Source: Aestuariibaculum sediminum (GTDB lineage: Bacteria; Bacteroidota; Bacteroidia; Flavobacteriales; Flavobacteriaceae). Taken from it: DNA of 64,000 bases. A model generated the notes under the pieces. That model had not been told where the DNA came from, searched no databases, and saw only the letters and a list, made by a program, of their open reading frames with translations. Location of the stretch: assembly GCF_014596945.1 (NCBI RefSeq), contig NZ_JACVXB010000002.1, positions 492,172 through 556,171 of the forward strand, in the 5' to 3' direction. The stretch's first letter is position 1, and every line of letters starts with the position of its first letter. Positions 1 through 9,091 of the stretch are shown piece after piece. Both the position numbers and the translations under genes were made by a program.

Positions 1-160
1 TTACAATAGGGTGGTATTGCTTTACGTACCCAAGATATTCTTCGAGCGTAAATATGCTATCTGAGACAATTTGCGCCTGACTGGTAAGGTTAACGACCAA
101 AACAAGGCAAATGACTAAGGATGATTTTAGTTTGTAAATCGATTTGTTTTTTAAAATCAT
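1..160 (-). CDS. TolC-family outer membrane efflux protein, N-terminal fragment
   Basis: Partial gene running off the left edge; only the first 53 codons are present. From the ATG at 158-160 the translation has a basic start, a hydrophobic signal peptide (core LVICLVLVV) ending near SQAQ, and then SIFTLEEYLGYVKQYHP, which resembles the first helix of TolC-type outer membrane factors (LxEAixxAlxxNP). It lies 20 bp downstream of the HlyD-like gene on the same strand, which supports its role as the outer membrane channel of that exporter. Too little is present to say what is exported. Confidence 0.75.
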   Translation of the reverse strand, partial: MILKNKSIYKLKSSLVICLVLVVNLTSQAQIVSDSIFTLEEYLGYVKQYHPIV

Positions 161-180
161 TATTTAGTTGTAAAATCAGG

Positions 181-1539
181 TTATTTTTTTTCGCTTTTTT
201 TACCGTCTTCTTCGTTTTCCGGAACATAAAAATTTGGGGGGAAACTGTTAATTTGTCTCCAAATTTCAAACCATATAGGAACATCTTCTAGCAAGGCAAT
301 CGTTTTTGCGCCCGAACCAACACGCAGTGCATCTGGCCATGGTCCATAATCTGGGTCACGGTTAATGAGAACACGGTATAATCCATTTTTTGTTGAGAAA
401 TTTTCAATAGCTACAATTTGAGCACCATATGTACCATAGGAGACATTGGGCCACCCACTAAAAACAATGGCAGGCCAACCTTCAAATTCTACTTGTACAT
501 GTTCTCCTTTATGCAAGAGGGGTAAATCTATAGGTCTTACCCACATTTCAACAGCTAAATCGTAATTAGCTGGCATCAGACTCACTAGAGGCTCACCTTC
601 TTTAAAAGTTTCACCTATTCCCGATTTTATGGCTTTATTGATATAACCATCCTGCGGTGCTGTTATAAACAGTAAACTATTACGTTTTTCATAGTTTGCT
701 AAATTGTTTTCAAGTTTAGACACTTGTGCTTCGGTATCTAAAGCGCTAGATTCTGCCGAAAACAAATCACTTTGGGCTTTTGATAATTTATCACCGTATG
801 TTGCTTTTATGGTCGAAATATTTAATTGGGCATTAATCACTTCATTTTTAGAGGCGAGTAATTTGTTTTCTTGGGAAATAAGTTTCGCATTGGCTTCCTG
901 AAGTTTATTACGATAATCTTCTACATCTTTAACCGCTTTAAGGCCTTGCTCTTGTAGTGATAAGGTACGCTCATACTGCGTTTTTGCAATGCTTGCTTTT
1001 ATTTTAGCAGCTTCTAAATCAATGCTGTCAGACTCTACTTTTAATTTTGACTGCATGTATTTGTTTTTCGCTTGCTCTAATTTTAATTCCTGTTCCTGTT
1101 GCAATGATTTATATTGATTTCCTAAAGCTGTTACTTTTGATCGGTAGGCATCTACCGATGCGGATTTTGCTTTAATTTGATCACCAGTCCGTTCTGTAAG
1201 ACGGTCGTCGAAATAGTCACTTTTTATTTCAGAAATTTTAAGAATCGTATCACCTTTTTTAACCAAATCGCCTTCTTGAACATACCATGCATCAATTTTT
1301 CCAGGAATAGAAGACTGCAATGTTTGTGGTCGCTGATTTGGTTTTAATGTTGTTACTAAGCCTTTACTAGTTACATTCTGGGTCCAAGGTAAAAACAGAA
1401 TAATAACTACCAATAAACTGCTTATAAGTAAAACACGTCTAAATAAGCGGTGCTGATTGGTATGTGCCGTGGCTTGCCCCGATTTATATTGACTTAAATC
1501 GAAAAACTCTGAAACCTTATTGTTTGATATATTTAGCAT
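181..1539 (-). CDS. HlyD-family membrane fusion (periplasmic adaptor) protein
   Basis: The 452-residue product has a short cytoplasmic N-terminus, one membrane helix (about 34-51, LLISSLLVVIILFLPW), a first lipoyl half (PGKIDAWYVQEGDLVKKGD, about 78-96), a long coiled-coil hairpin (about 120-285, rich in K/E/Q/A), and a second lipoyl/beta-barrel part (ITAPQDGYINKAIKSG; GEPLVSLMP). This is the classical HlyD/type I adaptor plan linking an inner membrane ABC transporter to TolC. It sits 5 bp after the ABC gene and 20 bp before the TolC gene. The C-terminal tail is charged (EDGKKSEKK) and the substrate is unknown. Confidence 0.9.
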   Translation of the reverse strand: MLNISNNKVSEFFDLSQYKSGQATAHTNQHRLFRRVLLISSLLVVIILFLPWTQNVTSKGLVTTLKPNQRPQTLQSSIPGKIDAWYVQEGDLVKKGDTILKISEIKSDYFDDRLTERTGDQIKAKSASVDAYRSKVTALGNQYKSLQQEQELKLEQAKNKYMQSKLKVESDSIDLEAAKIKASIAKTQYERTLSLQEQGLKAVKDVEDYRNKLQEANAKLISQENKLLASKNEVINAQLNISTIKATYGDKLSKAQSDLFSAESSALDTEAQVSKLENNLANYEKRNSLLFITAPQDGYINKAIKSGIGETFKEGEPLVSLMPANYDLAVEMWVRPIDLPLLHKGEHVQVEFEGWPAIVFSGWPNVSYGTYGAQIVAIENFSTKNGLYRVLINRDPDYGPWPDALRVGSGAKTIALLEDVPIWFEIWRQINSFPPNFYVPENEEDGKKSEKK

Positions 1540-1544
1540 AGTAA

Positions 1545-3209
1545 TTAAGAATTAATAATGCGACCTTCTTCAAGAATAATATGCTTGTTGCACATGCGTT
1601 TCCACACATTTAAATTACTAACAACAATAACACTCCAAGGGTTTGATGCATCACATAAGTATTCAAATATTTTTTCTGATTCTTCAATATTAAATTGCTT
1701 TAAAGGCTCTTCTAAAATTAGGACTTTAGGTTGTTTTAAAATAGCTCTCGCTAGCAATAATTTTGCCGATATAAAATAAGGAATTTGCTTACCTTCAGGT
1801 TTTAATAAAGTATTTAATCCTTTGGATTGTCGCTTTATAAACGTGCTTAACCCAATTTTTTCAAATACATTAAAAATTTCTTCATCAGAAATGTCGCGAT
1901 TTCCAAAAGTAACGTTCTCACGAATCGTGCCTTCAAAAGGAGACTCTTCGGATAGCACCATACCCAAATGAGAACGATATTTATTAATGTGCAAACTTTC
2001 AATGGAAAGGTTATCAATATAAATAAAGCCATCGGTAGGGGCAACCACACCAGAAATAAGTTGTAGTAAACTTGATTTTCCTGAACCACTTTCTCCCTGA
2101 ATTAATAGACGGTCTGTTGGTTCTATTTTAAATGAAATATCTTTTAGAATAGGCTTTCTTCTATTAGACACACTATAGCCAACATCTTTAAATTCGATGG
2201 CAAAGGATTTGTTTAACGTGATTTCTTCTCCATATTGTTTTTCAATGGGTTTGTCAATAACCTGGCCAAGTTTTTCAATGGCGGTAAGTACGTCGTAAAT
2301 TGATTCTAAACTTAAAATAAGTTTTTCTACTGAAGCAATAATTAATAATATAATAATCTCGGCAGCAACAAACTGACCAATATTCATTTGCTGATTTAAA
2401 ACAAGATATCCTCCAACAAGCAATAGCCCAGCAGTTACAATTACTTTAAAACCAATCATTTGCTTAAATTGCAGCATAAGTATTTTAAAGTGGTTTTCTC
2501 GGCTATTCACATACTCTAAAACCAAATCGTCAGTTTTATTAATGGCTAAACTAGTTTTGCCAGACAACTTAAAACTAATTACAGTTCTTGCTACTTCCTC
2601 TAGCCAGTGCGCCATTTTATATTTATGTTTCGACTCTTTCAAACTGGTTTCTAAACCTCTCTTAGCCGTGTATTTAAAGACAATAAAAATCAGACCAAGT
2701 AATAGAATACCAAACATGATAAAAAATGGATGGTAAAAAGATAAAAGTATTAATGCAAAAATGATTTGTAAAAATGCCGAAGGAACATCAATAAGAATTT
2801 TAGATAATCCTTTTTGAATACTTAAAGTATCAAAAAATCGATTGGCTAATTCTGGCAAATAATAGTTACGCAATTCACTCATTTTTATTTTTGGGAAACG
2901 ATACGCTAAATCGAAAGAAGCTCGAGTAAAAATACGTTGTTGTATGCTTTCAATAATTCGTATTTGTATTAATTTTAATATTCCGGTAAAGGCCACGCCA
3001 GACGTTACTAATATCACTAAAACAATCCATGAGGTCGAAACTTGTCCCCCTTGTAGTAATGTTATAATAGCTTGTATACCTAAAGGTAGGGTTAAGGCTA
3101 GAATACCTTCGAATATTGCGAAGTAGGCCACTCTAAAAATATCCTTCTTTTCCAATTGTATTAATCCTAAAAAGCGTTTCCAGGGTGATAATACGTCTTT
3201 ATTCTTCAT
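1545..3209 (-). CDS. ABC exporter, fused membrane and ATP-binding domains, with a degenerate ATPase
   Basis: The 554-residue protein has an exporter-type membrane domain with about six helices (residues 20-310) and a C-terminal nucleotide-binding domain. Walker A is intact (GESGSGKSS). Aligned by eye with HlyB-type domains, the other motifs are altered: the Q-loop glutamine is serine (MVLSEES), LSGGQ is replaced by IPYFI, Walker B reads VLILEEP with Glu for the Mg-binding Asp, the D-loop is KQFN, and the H-loop histidine position reads VVSNLN. There is no C39 peptidase domain. It overlaps the upstream TetR gene by 11 bp, so the operon is tetR-ABC-HlyD-TolC. Strong ATPase activity is doubtful; it may need a partner or work differently. 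Confidence 0.88.
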   Translation of the reverse strand: MKNKDVLSPWKRFLGLIQLEKKDIFRVAYFAIFEGILALTLPLGIQAIITLLQGGQVSTSWIVLVILVTSGVAFTGILKLIQIRIIESIQQRIFTRASFDLAYRFPKIKMSELRNYYLPELANRFFDTLSIQKGLSKILIDVPSAFLQIIFALILLSFYHPFFIMFGILLLGLIFIVFKYTAKRGLETSLKESKHKYKMAHWLEEVARTVISFKLSGKTSLAINKTDDLVLEYVNSRENHFKILMLQFKQMIGFKVIVTAGLLLVGGYLVLNQQMNIGQFVAAEIIILLIIASVEKLILSLESIYDVLTAIEKLGQVIDKPIEKQYGEEITLNKSFAIEFKDVGYSVSNRRKPILKDISFKIEPTDRLLIQGESGSGKSSLLQLISGVVAPTDGFIYIDNLSIESLHINKYRSHLGMVLSEESPFEGTIRENVTFGNRDISDEEIFNVFEKIGLSTFIKRQSKGLNTLLKPEGKQIPYFISAKLLLARAILKQPKVLILEEPLKQFNIEESEKIFEYLCDASNPWSVIVVSNLNVWKRMCNKHIILEEGRIINS

Positions 3210-3879
3210 GCTTTAGCGTGTTAAAAATTAAGTTCGTGTAAAATTCGGTAACCGTTGTGGTTTTACTGCAGTTGGTAATAGTCTTAAAATGATCTTTAAA
3301 AAAATGCTGCTGTAAAGCACCTTCAATAATAGTATTGGCTAAACTTAAAGGGTATTTATAATTAGAATTAAATTCTAAAATGATATCAGCAAAACGTTTT
3401 ACAGTACGTTTAAACGGCATAAAAAAACCTTCTTCATTTTCATTATCTACATCGCAGGTTAAATATGCTTTTGCATTTTCGTTAATAACAATTCGGTTAA
3501 GAATAACTTCATTTATATGCTCAAAATTACTGTCTTCTTGGGTTGTTCTGGTTAAAACTTCTATTCCTTTTTTTAGTTTTTCTTCAGAATGCTTTAAGGC
3601 AAATGTTTCTAATACTAATTGATATTCAATCCAAACCCAATACCATGAAGTTAAATACATGAGTAAATGATGCTTACTTTCAAAATACCTGTAAATAGAA
3701 CTTTCATTAGATTGAATAGCGCCTCCAAGTTTTTTAAAGGTAAAATGCTCAAAACCCAGTTCGTTTATTAATAAAATACTATGCTTTATAATCCGTTTAC
3801 CTAATTCAGAGGTTTCAGGATCTTTTATAAAAATACCTTTAGGAACTTCTATTTTAAAGCTTTGTAATAAATTATTCAT
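3199..3879 (-). CDS. TetR/AcrR-family transcriptional regulator
   Basis: The 226-residue protein carries a TetR-type helix-turn-helix at about residues 30-70 (ELGFEHFTFKKLG, then SIYRYFESKHHLL, the recognition helix and the classic YxxFxxK element). The remainder is helical and presumably the ligand-binding and dimer domain. It is the first gene of the exporter operon and its end overlaps the ABC gene, so it probably autoregulates the operon. An inverted repeat lies just upstream of its start and over the -7 box. The ligand cannot be predicted. Confidence 0.88.
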   Translation of the reverse strand: MNNLLQSFKIEVPKGIFIKDPETSELGKRIIKHSILLINELGFEHFTFKKLGGAIQSNESSIYRYFESKHHLLMYLTSWYWVWIEYQLVLETFALKHSEEKLKKGIEVLTRTTQEDSNFEHINEVILNRIVINENAKAYLTCDVDNENEEGFFMPFKRTVKRFADIILEFNSNYKYPLSLANTIIEGALQQHFFKDHFKTITNCSKTTTVTEFYTNLIFNTLKHEE

Positions 3880-3881
3880 TT

Positions 3882-3908
3882 TTTGTAAATGTGTATCTTA
3901 CAAATTTA
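3882..3908 (-). promoter_or_regulatory. Promoter -7 box and candidate TetR operator
   Basis: On the minus strand TAAATTTG (3901-3908) matches the Bacteroidetes -7 element TAnnTTTG, 21 nt before the tetR ATG. Overlapping it is an inverted repeat TTTGTAA-N9-TTACAAA (3882-3904). A second, imperfect relative (TTGTgAAA-N4-TTTACAA) lies at 3949-3968. Half-sites flanking and covering the promoter fit autorepression by the TetR protein; this is inference from sequence only. The rest of the 241-bp gap up to 4120 shows no gene. Confidence 0.5.
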
Positions 3909-4120
3909 ATAGTAATACTTTTAAAATTGTGTTATTTTATATTAAAAATTTGTGAAAATTATTTACAATTTTTTAGTTAGAATTATAAATATTATTAGAT
4001 ACGCAATTTACTACTTAATTAAAGTTTCTGGAAATATATAATATTTACAGAAGACTTGTTATATATAGGCTAGGGGCGTTGTTGGGTTTGGTTCATAAAC
4101 ACATTTATATAATGCAGATG

Positions 4121-5695
4121 TTAATTAAGGGTTTCGTTATCATCTTCTGGAAATGTAATGTGTTGATAAGCACCTAAATCGGGGGCACTCGTTCGGTTTT
4201 GGTTTAAAATATCATTTGGTACTTGTATGGCAAAGTTTGCGTTACCTTTATTTATAACAGAAGAATTATCTCCAATAATTAATGCATTGTTACTGGCATC
4301 AAAAAAGTCGGGCATTTGATTAATAATTATGTTTTCGTAATGCGATAAATCTTCAAAGTTATAATTGTTACCATTAAAGAAATTAGAGTTGTCTTGAAAA
4401 CGAATCAGGCAATTTGTAAATTTAAAATTGAAATTTATCGCATCATCTTCTATTTCATCTAATAGAATTTCCTGATTGTCATTTCCATAAATAATACAAT
4501 TGTTGAAATTAGCTTCCGATAAATCGGTAGCCAATGTGTTGTTTTCATTATCGATAAAAAAGTTGTTTAGCAGAACAGCTGGAAATTGTCTCGGGCCTTC
4601 CCAATAATTAGCAATAGTGCAATGGGTAAAATTATAACGTCCTCCAAAAGTACCAGCAAATGCTGATTGCCCGGCTTTATTAAGAACTACATTTTCGGCA
4701 GCAATGGAGGTGTTTCTTCCTAATATTCCAAATCCTACTGTGTTATAAATTTGCGAATTATTTATTTTTAAAACGCTTTCTGGAGCTTCAGCGCCACCGT
4801 CGCAAAGTATTCCTATTGATGCATTCTTTATGGTAGCATACTCAATAATGTTATTTCTACTGCCTTCAAAAAGCCAAATACTTCCCCATTGTCCAGGTGT
4901 TTCTGAAAAATTTGGCTCCAACCGGTCGCCTTCAAAAATAACTTCATTTTCCAATAATTCCTGGTCAGTGCTGAATGTGCCATTTACTTGGAGCGAAGCA
5001 TTTTCAGATACCAGTAACCCCGAATTTTCATGAAAATGAATTCGGGCACCAGAATCGATGGTAAGGGTGTAGCCATTTGGAACTGCGGCATAACCATAAA
5101 TTACATAGGGTTTTTCGTTAGTGAAATGTAATTCATTAGACTGTAATTCTCGGCCTTCGATATCGGTTTCATATATTTCACCACCAATATTAAGGCTGAG
5201 GGTTTCTATAACTTTGGTATCAAAATCTTTGTTTGGATAAATAAAAACAGCATCTTGAACTAAGGTTACTAGTTCAACATTTTGTAAATTACTTCCTGCA
5301 TCAAACTCAATTTGATCGGTGTATAAGAACGCTCCATTGTTAGTAAAATCATTTATATTGATGGTAGACTCTATAAAAATATAAATACTGTCTTTTGCCT
5401 GAATTTGTACATTACTAAACACCTTTCCTGCCATACCATCAATATTTAGTCTGTAATTGGAGTTGTTTCCTTGTTTTAATTTTACAGAAGGTATATTGAT
5501 ATCGGTGTTACTGCGGTTGTATACTTTTAAACTATAGGTACTGGAACCAATATTAGAAAAAACGGTATCTAAATATACGGTGTCCTTTGAAAATTCTAGT
5601 TGCCCCGTGCTTGGTGAGAATTCAAAATCTTTTCTGCAAGAGCTCCAGAAGATGATTAAACAAAAGGTGAATAAAAAGTATAAATGACGTTTCAT
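4121..5695 (-). CDS. Lipoprotein with beta-helix / choice-of-anchor Q-like repeats
   Basis: The 524-residue product starts with a signal peptide ending in a lipobox-like IFWSSC (Cys20), followed by an N-terminal beta-rich domain (TGQLEFSKDTVYLDTVF). From about residue 180 there are repeated short beta-strand units typical of right-handed beta-helices (INNSQIYNTVGFGILG, FNNCIIYGNDNQ, FTNCLIRFQDNS). It ends with INKGNANFAI and APDLGAYQ, the signature seen at the end of choice-of-anchor Q domains. It probably faces outward on the cell envelope. It stands alone between two separate operons, so its role is unknown; polysaccharide or cell-surface binding are possibilities. Confidence 0.7.
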   Translation of the reverse strand: MKRHLYFLFTFCLIIFWSSCRKDFEFSPSTGQLEFSKDTVYLDTVFSNIGSSTYSLKVYNRSNTDINIPSVKLKQGNNSNYRLNIDGMAGKVFSNVQIQAKDSIYIFIESTININDFTNNGAFLYTDQIEFDAGSNLQNVELVTLVQDAVFIYPNKDFDTKVIETLSLNIGGEIYETDIEGRELQSNELHFTNEKPYVIYGYAAVPNGYTLTIDSGARIHFHENSGLLVSENASLQVNGTFSTDQELLENEVIFEGDRLEPNFSETPGQWGSIWLFEGSRNNIIEYATIKNASIGILCDGGAEAPESVLKINNSQIYNTVGFGILGRNTSIAAENVVLNKAGQSAFAGTFGGRYNFTHCTIANYWEGPRQFPAVLLNNFFIDNENNTLATDLSEANFNNCIIYGNDNQEILLDEIEDDAINFNFKFTNCLIRFQDNSNFFNGNNYNFEDLSHYENIIINQMPDFFDASNNALIIGDNSSVINKGNANFAIQVPNDILNQNRTSAPDLGAYQHITFPEDDNETLN

Positions 5696-5766
5696 TAAAA
5701 GCGTTTAATTTCTTGTCTAAAAATATAACTTTTGAAATTATGATTTAGTGTATTGTTGGAAAAATA

Positions 5767-5794
5767 AAAACCTGACGAAATTTCATCAGGTTTT
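5767..5794 (-). terminator. Rho-independent terminator after galT
   Basis: A perfect stem, AAAACCTGA with TCAGGTTTT (a short cGAAATTTCa core between), lies about 20 bp past the galT stop. It is followed on the minus strand by a T-rich stretch, consistent with ending the galM-galK-galT transcript. Confidence 0.8.
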
Positions 5795-5814
5795 AAATTT
5801 GATTTTTTTTTTGT

Positions 5815-6834
5815 TTACAATAAATTGCGAAGCATTTTTACTGCACTTTCGGCAGTTATATCCCGTTGTGGGGATCCAAACATTTCATAACCAACCATAA
5901 ATTTTTTAACAGTAGCGCTACGTAATAGTGGCGGGTAGAAACTCATGTGCCAATGCCAGTGTGAGTTATTTTCGCCATTAGTTGGTGCTTGATGGATGCC
6001 GCTTGAGTATGGAAATGAGGTATTAAATAATTTATCGTAAGCCTTAGTAATGACCGAAATGGCTTCTGCAAAATGAAGAGTTTCGGCATCCTTCATGTCC
6101 GAAATACAAGGTTGATGCTTTTTAGGAACAATCATAGTTTCGAAAGGCCAAACTGCCCAAAACGGTATAAGCACAACAAAGTCGTCATTTTCAAAAATGA
6201 TTCGTTCCTTTTTTTCAAGTTCCTGTGTTAAATAGGTACCTAATAAACTGTTTTGGTTTTCACTGTAAAACTGTCGTTGCTGCGTGTCTTTTTTTTCAAC
6301 TTCGTTGGGTAAAGTTGATTGACTCCATATTTGTCCGTGTGGGTGCGGATTACTACAACCCATAACAGCGCCTTTATTTTCAAATATTTGAACGTAATTT
6401 ATAAGGTCGTTATTTCCAAGTTCTTCATATTGTTTTTGCCATTCCAGAACAACTTGTTCAATTTCAACAGGAGTCATATCGGCTAAACTTTTTGAATGGT
6501 CTGGACTAAAGCAAATGACTTTACAAATACCTTGCTCACTTTGTGCTTTAAGTAAACCATCATTAACTTCAAACGATTTAGAATCAGTTTGCAGCGCTGC
6601 AAAATCGTTGGTAAATACGTATACGTTGTCGTATTTCGGGTTAACTTCACCGTTAATTCTGGTGTTTCCAGCGCATAAGTAACAACTTTCGTCGTAGGTT
6701 GGTCTAACCTCATTCGATACGGCTTCATTTTGTCCTTGCCAAGGGCGTTTTGCACGATGTGGAGAAACTAAAACCCATTCTCCAGTTAATATATTGAAGC
6801 GTTTATGCGAGTAATCTTGTAAATCGGTATTCAT
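5815..6834 (-). CDS. galT: UDP-glucose--hexose-1-phosphate uridylyltransferase
   Basis: A 339-residue galactose-1-phosphate uridylyltransferase that exchanges UMP between UDP-glucose and galactose-1-phosphate in the Leloir pathway. The catalytic HPH triad is at residues 164-166 (NPHPHGQIW), with the nucleophilic second histidine. An N-terminal metal-binding CxxC (CYLCAGN) and the C-terminal HWHWHMSFYPP block are also present. Length is normal for the family. It is the last gene of galM-galK-galT, 12 bp after galK, and acts in the cytoplasm on galactose that the GH2 enzyme further right could release. Confidence 0.96.
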   Translation of the reverse strand: MNTDLQDYSHKRFNILTGEWVLVSPHRAKRPWQGQNEAVSNEVRPTYDESCYLCAGNTRINGEVNPKYDNVYVFTNDFAALQTDSKSFEVNDGLLKAQSEQGICKVICFSPDHSKSLADMTPVEIEQVVLEWQKQYEELGNNDLINYVQIFENKGAVMGCSNPHPHGQIWSQSTLPNEVEKKDTQQRQFYSENQNSLLGTYLTQELEKKERIIFENDDFVVLIPFWAVWPFETMIVPKKHQPCISDMKDAETLHFAEAISVITKAYDKLFNTSFPYSSGIHQAPTNGENNSHWHWHMSFYPPLLRSATVKKFMVGYEMFGSPQRDITAESAVKMLRNLL

Positions 6835-6846
6835 TGTTTTGTTAAT

Positions 6847-7998
6847 TTATTCTGTGATTAATCCGGTTCCGTCTGATAATTCTACTGAATATATGGAGCA
6901 GTCCTTTCCGAATTTGTTTTTGTAATTCTTAGAAATTTTAGTTTTAAAATCGCTAACAGCCGATTTCGCAATTAAGTTAATGGTACAACCGCCAAATCCG
7001 CCTCCCATCATACGTGCGCCTAAAATTTGATCGTTTTCTTTAGATTGATCTACTAAATAATCTAGTTCGTCGCAACTTACCTTATACTGGTGTTGTAAAC
7101 CGTTATGAGAGCCATAAATAAGTTCACCTAAAGTTTTTAGGTCTCCATCGGTCATAGCTTTAGAGGCTTGTTCCGCTCTTTGATTTTCTTGGATAACAAA
7201 CAAAGCTTTTTGATAATTTTCTTCGCTTACTTTGTCCTTTATTGTTTCTAAATCTGCTTCTGTAGCATCTCGTAATGCTTTAATATTTAACATTTCAGAA
7301 ATCGATTCGCAAACCGATCTACGGTCATTATAAGCGCTATCAGATAAGCTATGCTTAACATTTGTGTTGATAAGCATTAATTCGTAGTCTTCGAAATCAA
7401 TTTTAAAAGGCTTGGCTTCAACTGAGCGGCAATCTAAGAGTAGGGCGTGATCTTTTATACCAAACATACTGGCGTATTGATCCATTATACCACATTTAAC
7501 GCCTACGTAATTATGTTCAGCTTGTTGCGAAATTAAAATCATTTCTTGCTTGGTTAATCCTAAATTAAATAACGAATTTAAACCGAAAGCTATACTGTTT
7601 TCTAGAGCCGCAGATGACGACATACCTGAACCTGCTGGAATATTACCACTGAAAACGACATTAAAATTACCAACATCTCCCTTTTTCTTTTTAATTTCAG
7701 CAATAACGCCTAAAACATAATTGCCCCAATGTTCTTTTTCTAAAGGACTAATGTCATCTGTAGAAAATTTAATGGTTTCGTCGAAGTCTATGGCATGAGC
7801 AGAAGATGTATTGCTGTCCGATTTTTCAAATGCTGCAACAATACCTTTGTTAACTGCGGCAGGAAATACAAATCCGTCATTATAATCGGTGTGCTCACCG
7901 ATAATATTTATTCTTCCTGGTGAAAAAATTAGCAGCGGGTTTGTTGTAAATCTAGTTGTAAAGTTTTGTTTTACTTTGTTTATAAGTGATTGATTCAT
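6847..7998 (-). CDS. galK: Galactokinase
   Basis: A 383-residue GHMP kinase that phosphorylates D-galactose at C1 with ATP. The galactokinase signature GRINIIGEHTDYNDG (residues 28-42) holds the sugar-binding Glu35, His36 and Asp38. The ATP loop PAGSGMSSSAALE is at about 121-133 and the C-terminal GHMP motif MMGGGFGGC near 335. It lies between the aldose epimerase and galT with 2-bp and 12-bp gaps, so the three are clearly one transcript. Length is typical. Confidence 0.96.
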   Translation of the reverse strand: MNQSLINKVKQNFTTRFTTNPLLIFSPGRINIIGEHTDYNDGFVFPAAVNKGIVAAFEKSDSNTSSAHAIDFDETIKFSTDDISPLEKEHWGNYVLGVIAEIKKKKGDVGNFNVVFSGNIPAGSGMSSSAALENSIAFGLNSLFNLGLTKQEMILISQQAEHNYVGVKCGIMDQYASMFGIKDHALLLDCRSVEAKPFKIDFEDYELMLINTNVKHSLSDSAYNDRRSVCESISEMLNIKALRDATEADLETIKDKVSEENYQKALFVIQENQRAEQASKAMTDGDLKTLGELIYGSHNGLQHQYKVSCDELDYLVDQSKENDQILGARMMGGGFGGCTINLIAKSAVSDFKTKISKNYKNKFGKDCSIYSVELSDGTGLITE

Positions 7999-8000
7999 GG

Positions 8001-8900
8001 TTAACTTATTAGTATTATTTTCCAGTTTAGTTGATATGTATGGTCTGGTTTTAAAGTTTGTAACCCCATTTTATTATTAAAACTATCCGAAACACCGGTT
8101 GTGGGTTCGATAGCTACATGTGTTTTTTTTGGGGGTGTGTAAATTTGTAAAAAAGCATCTTCAGATGAGTTACTTAATACAAATTCATAGTCAGGAGTTT
8201 TAAAAGTAACATCATTATTTTTTAGTACAAAACAATCGTCCAAATACTGATCTTTAATTTCAAATGCTTCTGTTCCTGAAACGTTTTTTACACCAGAAGT
8301 TATGCAACGATCATTAAACTCCAATTGTTGATCACTATCAAAATTTAGTGTACTATTATATAGATCCGTTGAATAAAAATAAGGGTGCCAGCCTAAAGTA
8401 AAAGGAAATGTTTTATTGTCGGTGTTTTTTACTGATACATTTAGGGTTAACGAATTATGCGTTAGTACATATTCTACTTGCATTTTATACGTGTAAGGAA
8501 AACCTTCGGTATAATTATCTTCGTCATATTCGAGCAATACAGAAGCATAATCGGTATCCGCCTTTTTACTAACAACTTTAAAAGTTTTGTTGTAAACTAA
8601 GCCGTGCAGAGCGTTATTATTTCCAGATTCGTTAATAGGAAATTTATATACGGAACCTTCAAAATTGTATTTCCCTCCGTCTATTCGATTCGCAAATGGG
8701 AATAATAGTGATGATGCATATGTGTCTGAATAGGGTAGTGGCTCGAGTGAGGTAATGAGTTTATTTCCATTTAAAATTAAAGTTTGTAAACTAGCTCCGA
8801 GACTTAAATAAATATCAGCTTGAACATTATTCAAACTGTTTTCAATTTGGATATATTCTAAACCATTAGAATTATCCTTTTTCAACGATATGTGGTACAA
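8001..8900 (-). CDS. Aldose 1-epimerase family protein (galactose mutarotase-like)
   Basis: The 299-residue protein resembles the shorter GalM-like epimerases: FPFANRI (67-73), ALHGLVY (97-103), GWHPYFY with the conserved His172, and AIEPTTGVSDSFNN near the end with a catalytic-type Glu. It should interconvert alpha and beta anomers of a sugar, most likely galactose for GalK. There is no in-frame ATG; an in-frame TAA lies just upstream and translation most plausibly begins at the TTG at 8898-8900, giving MYHISLKK, a normal family start. It is first in the gal operon. Confidence 0.85.
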   Translation of the reverse strand: MYHISLKKDNSNGLEYIQIENSLNNVQADIYLSLGASLQTLILNGNKLITSLEPLPYSDTYASSLLFPFANRIDGGKYNFEGSVYKFPINESGNNNALHGLVYNKTFKVVSKKADTDYASVLLEYDEDNYTEGFPYTYKMQVEYVLTHNSLTLNVSVKNTDNKTFPFTLGWHPYFYSTDLYNSTLNFDSDQQLEFNDRCITSGVKNVSGTEAFEIKDQYLDDCFVLKNNDVTFKTPDYEFVLSNSSEDAFLQIYTPPKKTHVAIEPTTGVSDSFNNKMGLQTLKPDHTYQLNWKIILIS

Positions 8901-8928
8901 TTTTAATGCGTTATTAGATTAGTGTTTA

Positions 8929-8936
8929 CAAATATA
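8929..8936 (-). promoter_or_regulatory. Candidate -7 promoter element of the gal operon
   Basis: The minus-strand octamer TATATTTG matches TAnnTTTG and is placed about 29 nt before the TTG start of the epimerase gene. I do not see a clear TTTG at the expected -33 spacing, so the call rests on the -7 box and position. Confidence 0.4.
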
Positions 8937-9033
8937 GTTAAGAAGCTTGATTTATGACTAATATTAAATGTATTTTTTACGTTTAATTTTTATTAAATAT
9001 TATCTTAGAATAAAGTTTTAATAAAAATTCCAT

Positions 9034-9066
9034 GAAAAAAGCCCGTAAACTCTGTTTACGGGCTTT
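9034..9066 (-). terminator. Rho-independent terminator after the NCS1-type permease gene
   Basis: An 11-bp perfect stem (AGCCCGTAAAC with GTTTACGGGCT, 3-nt loop) sits 26-58 bp past the permease stop. On the minus strand it is followed by a run of T, so it ends the permease transcript and insulates it from the gal operon. Confidence 0.85.
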
Positions 9067-9091
9067 GCTATCGTTAAAAGATAAAATTGAA

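Noticed and set aside
1545-3209. Classical type I secretion of bacteriocin-like peptides (C39 peptidase ABC)
   Set aside because: No peptidase domain and no small double-glycine leader ORF was seen nearby, so a peptide-export assignment is unsupported.
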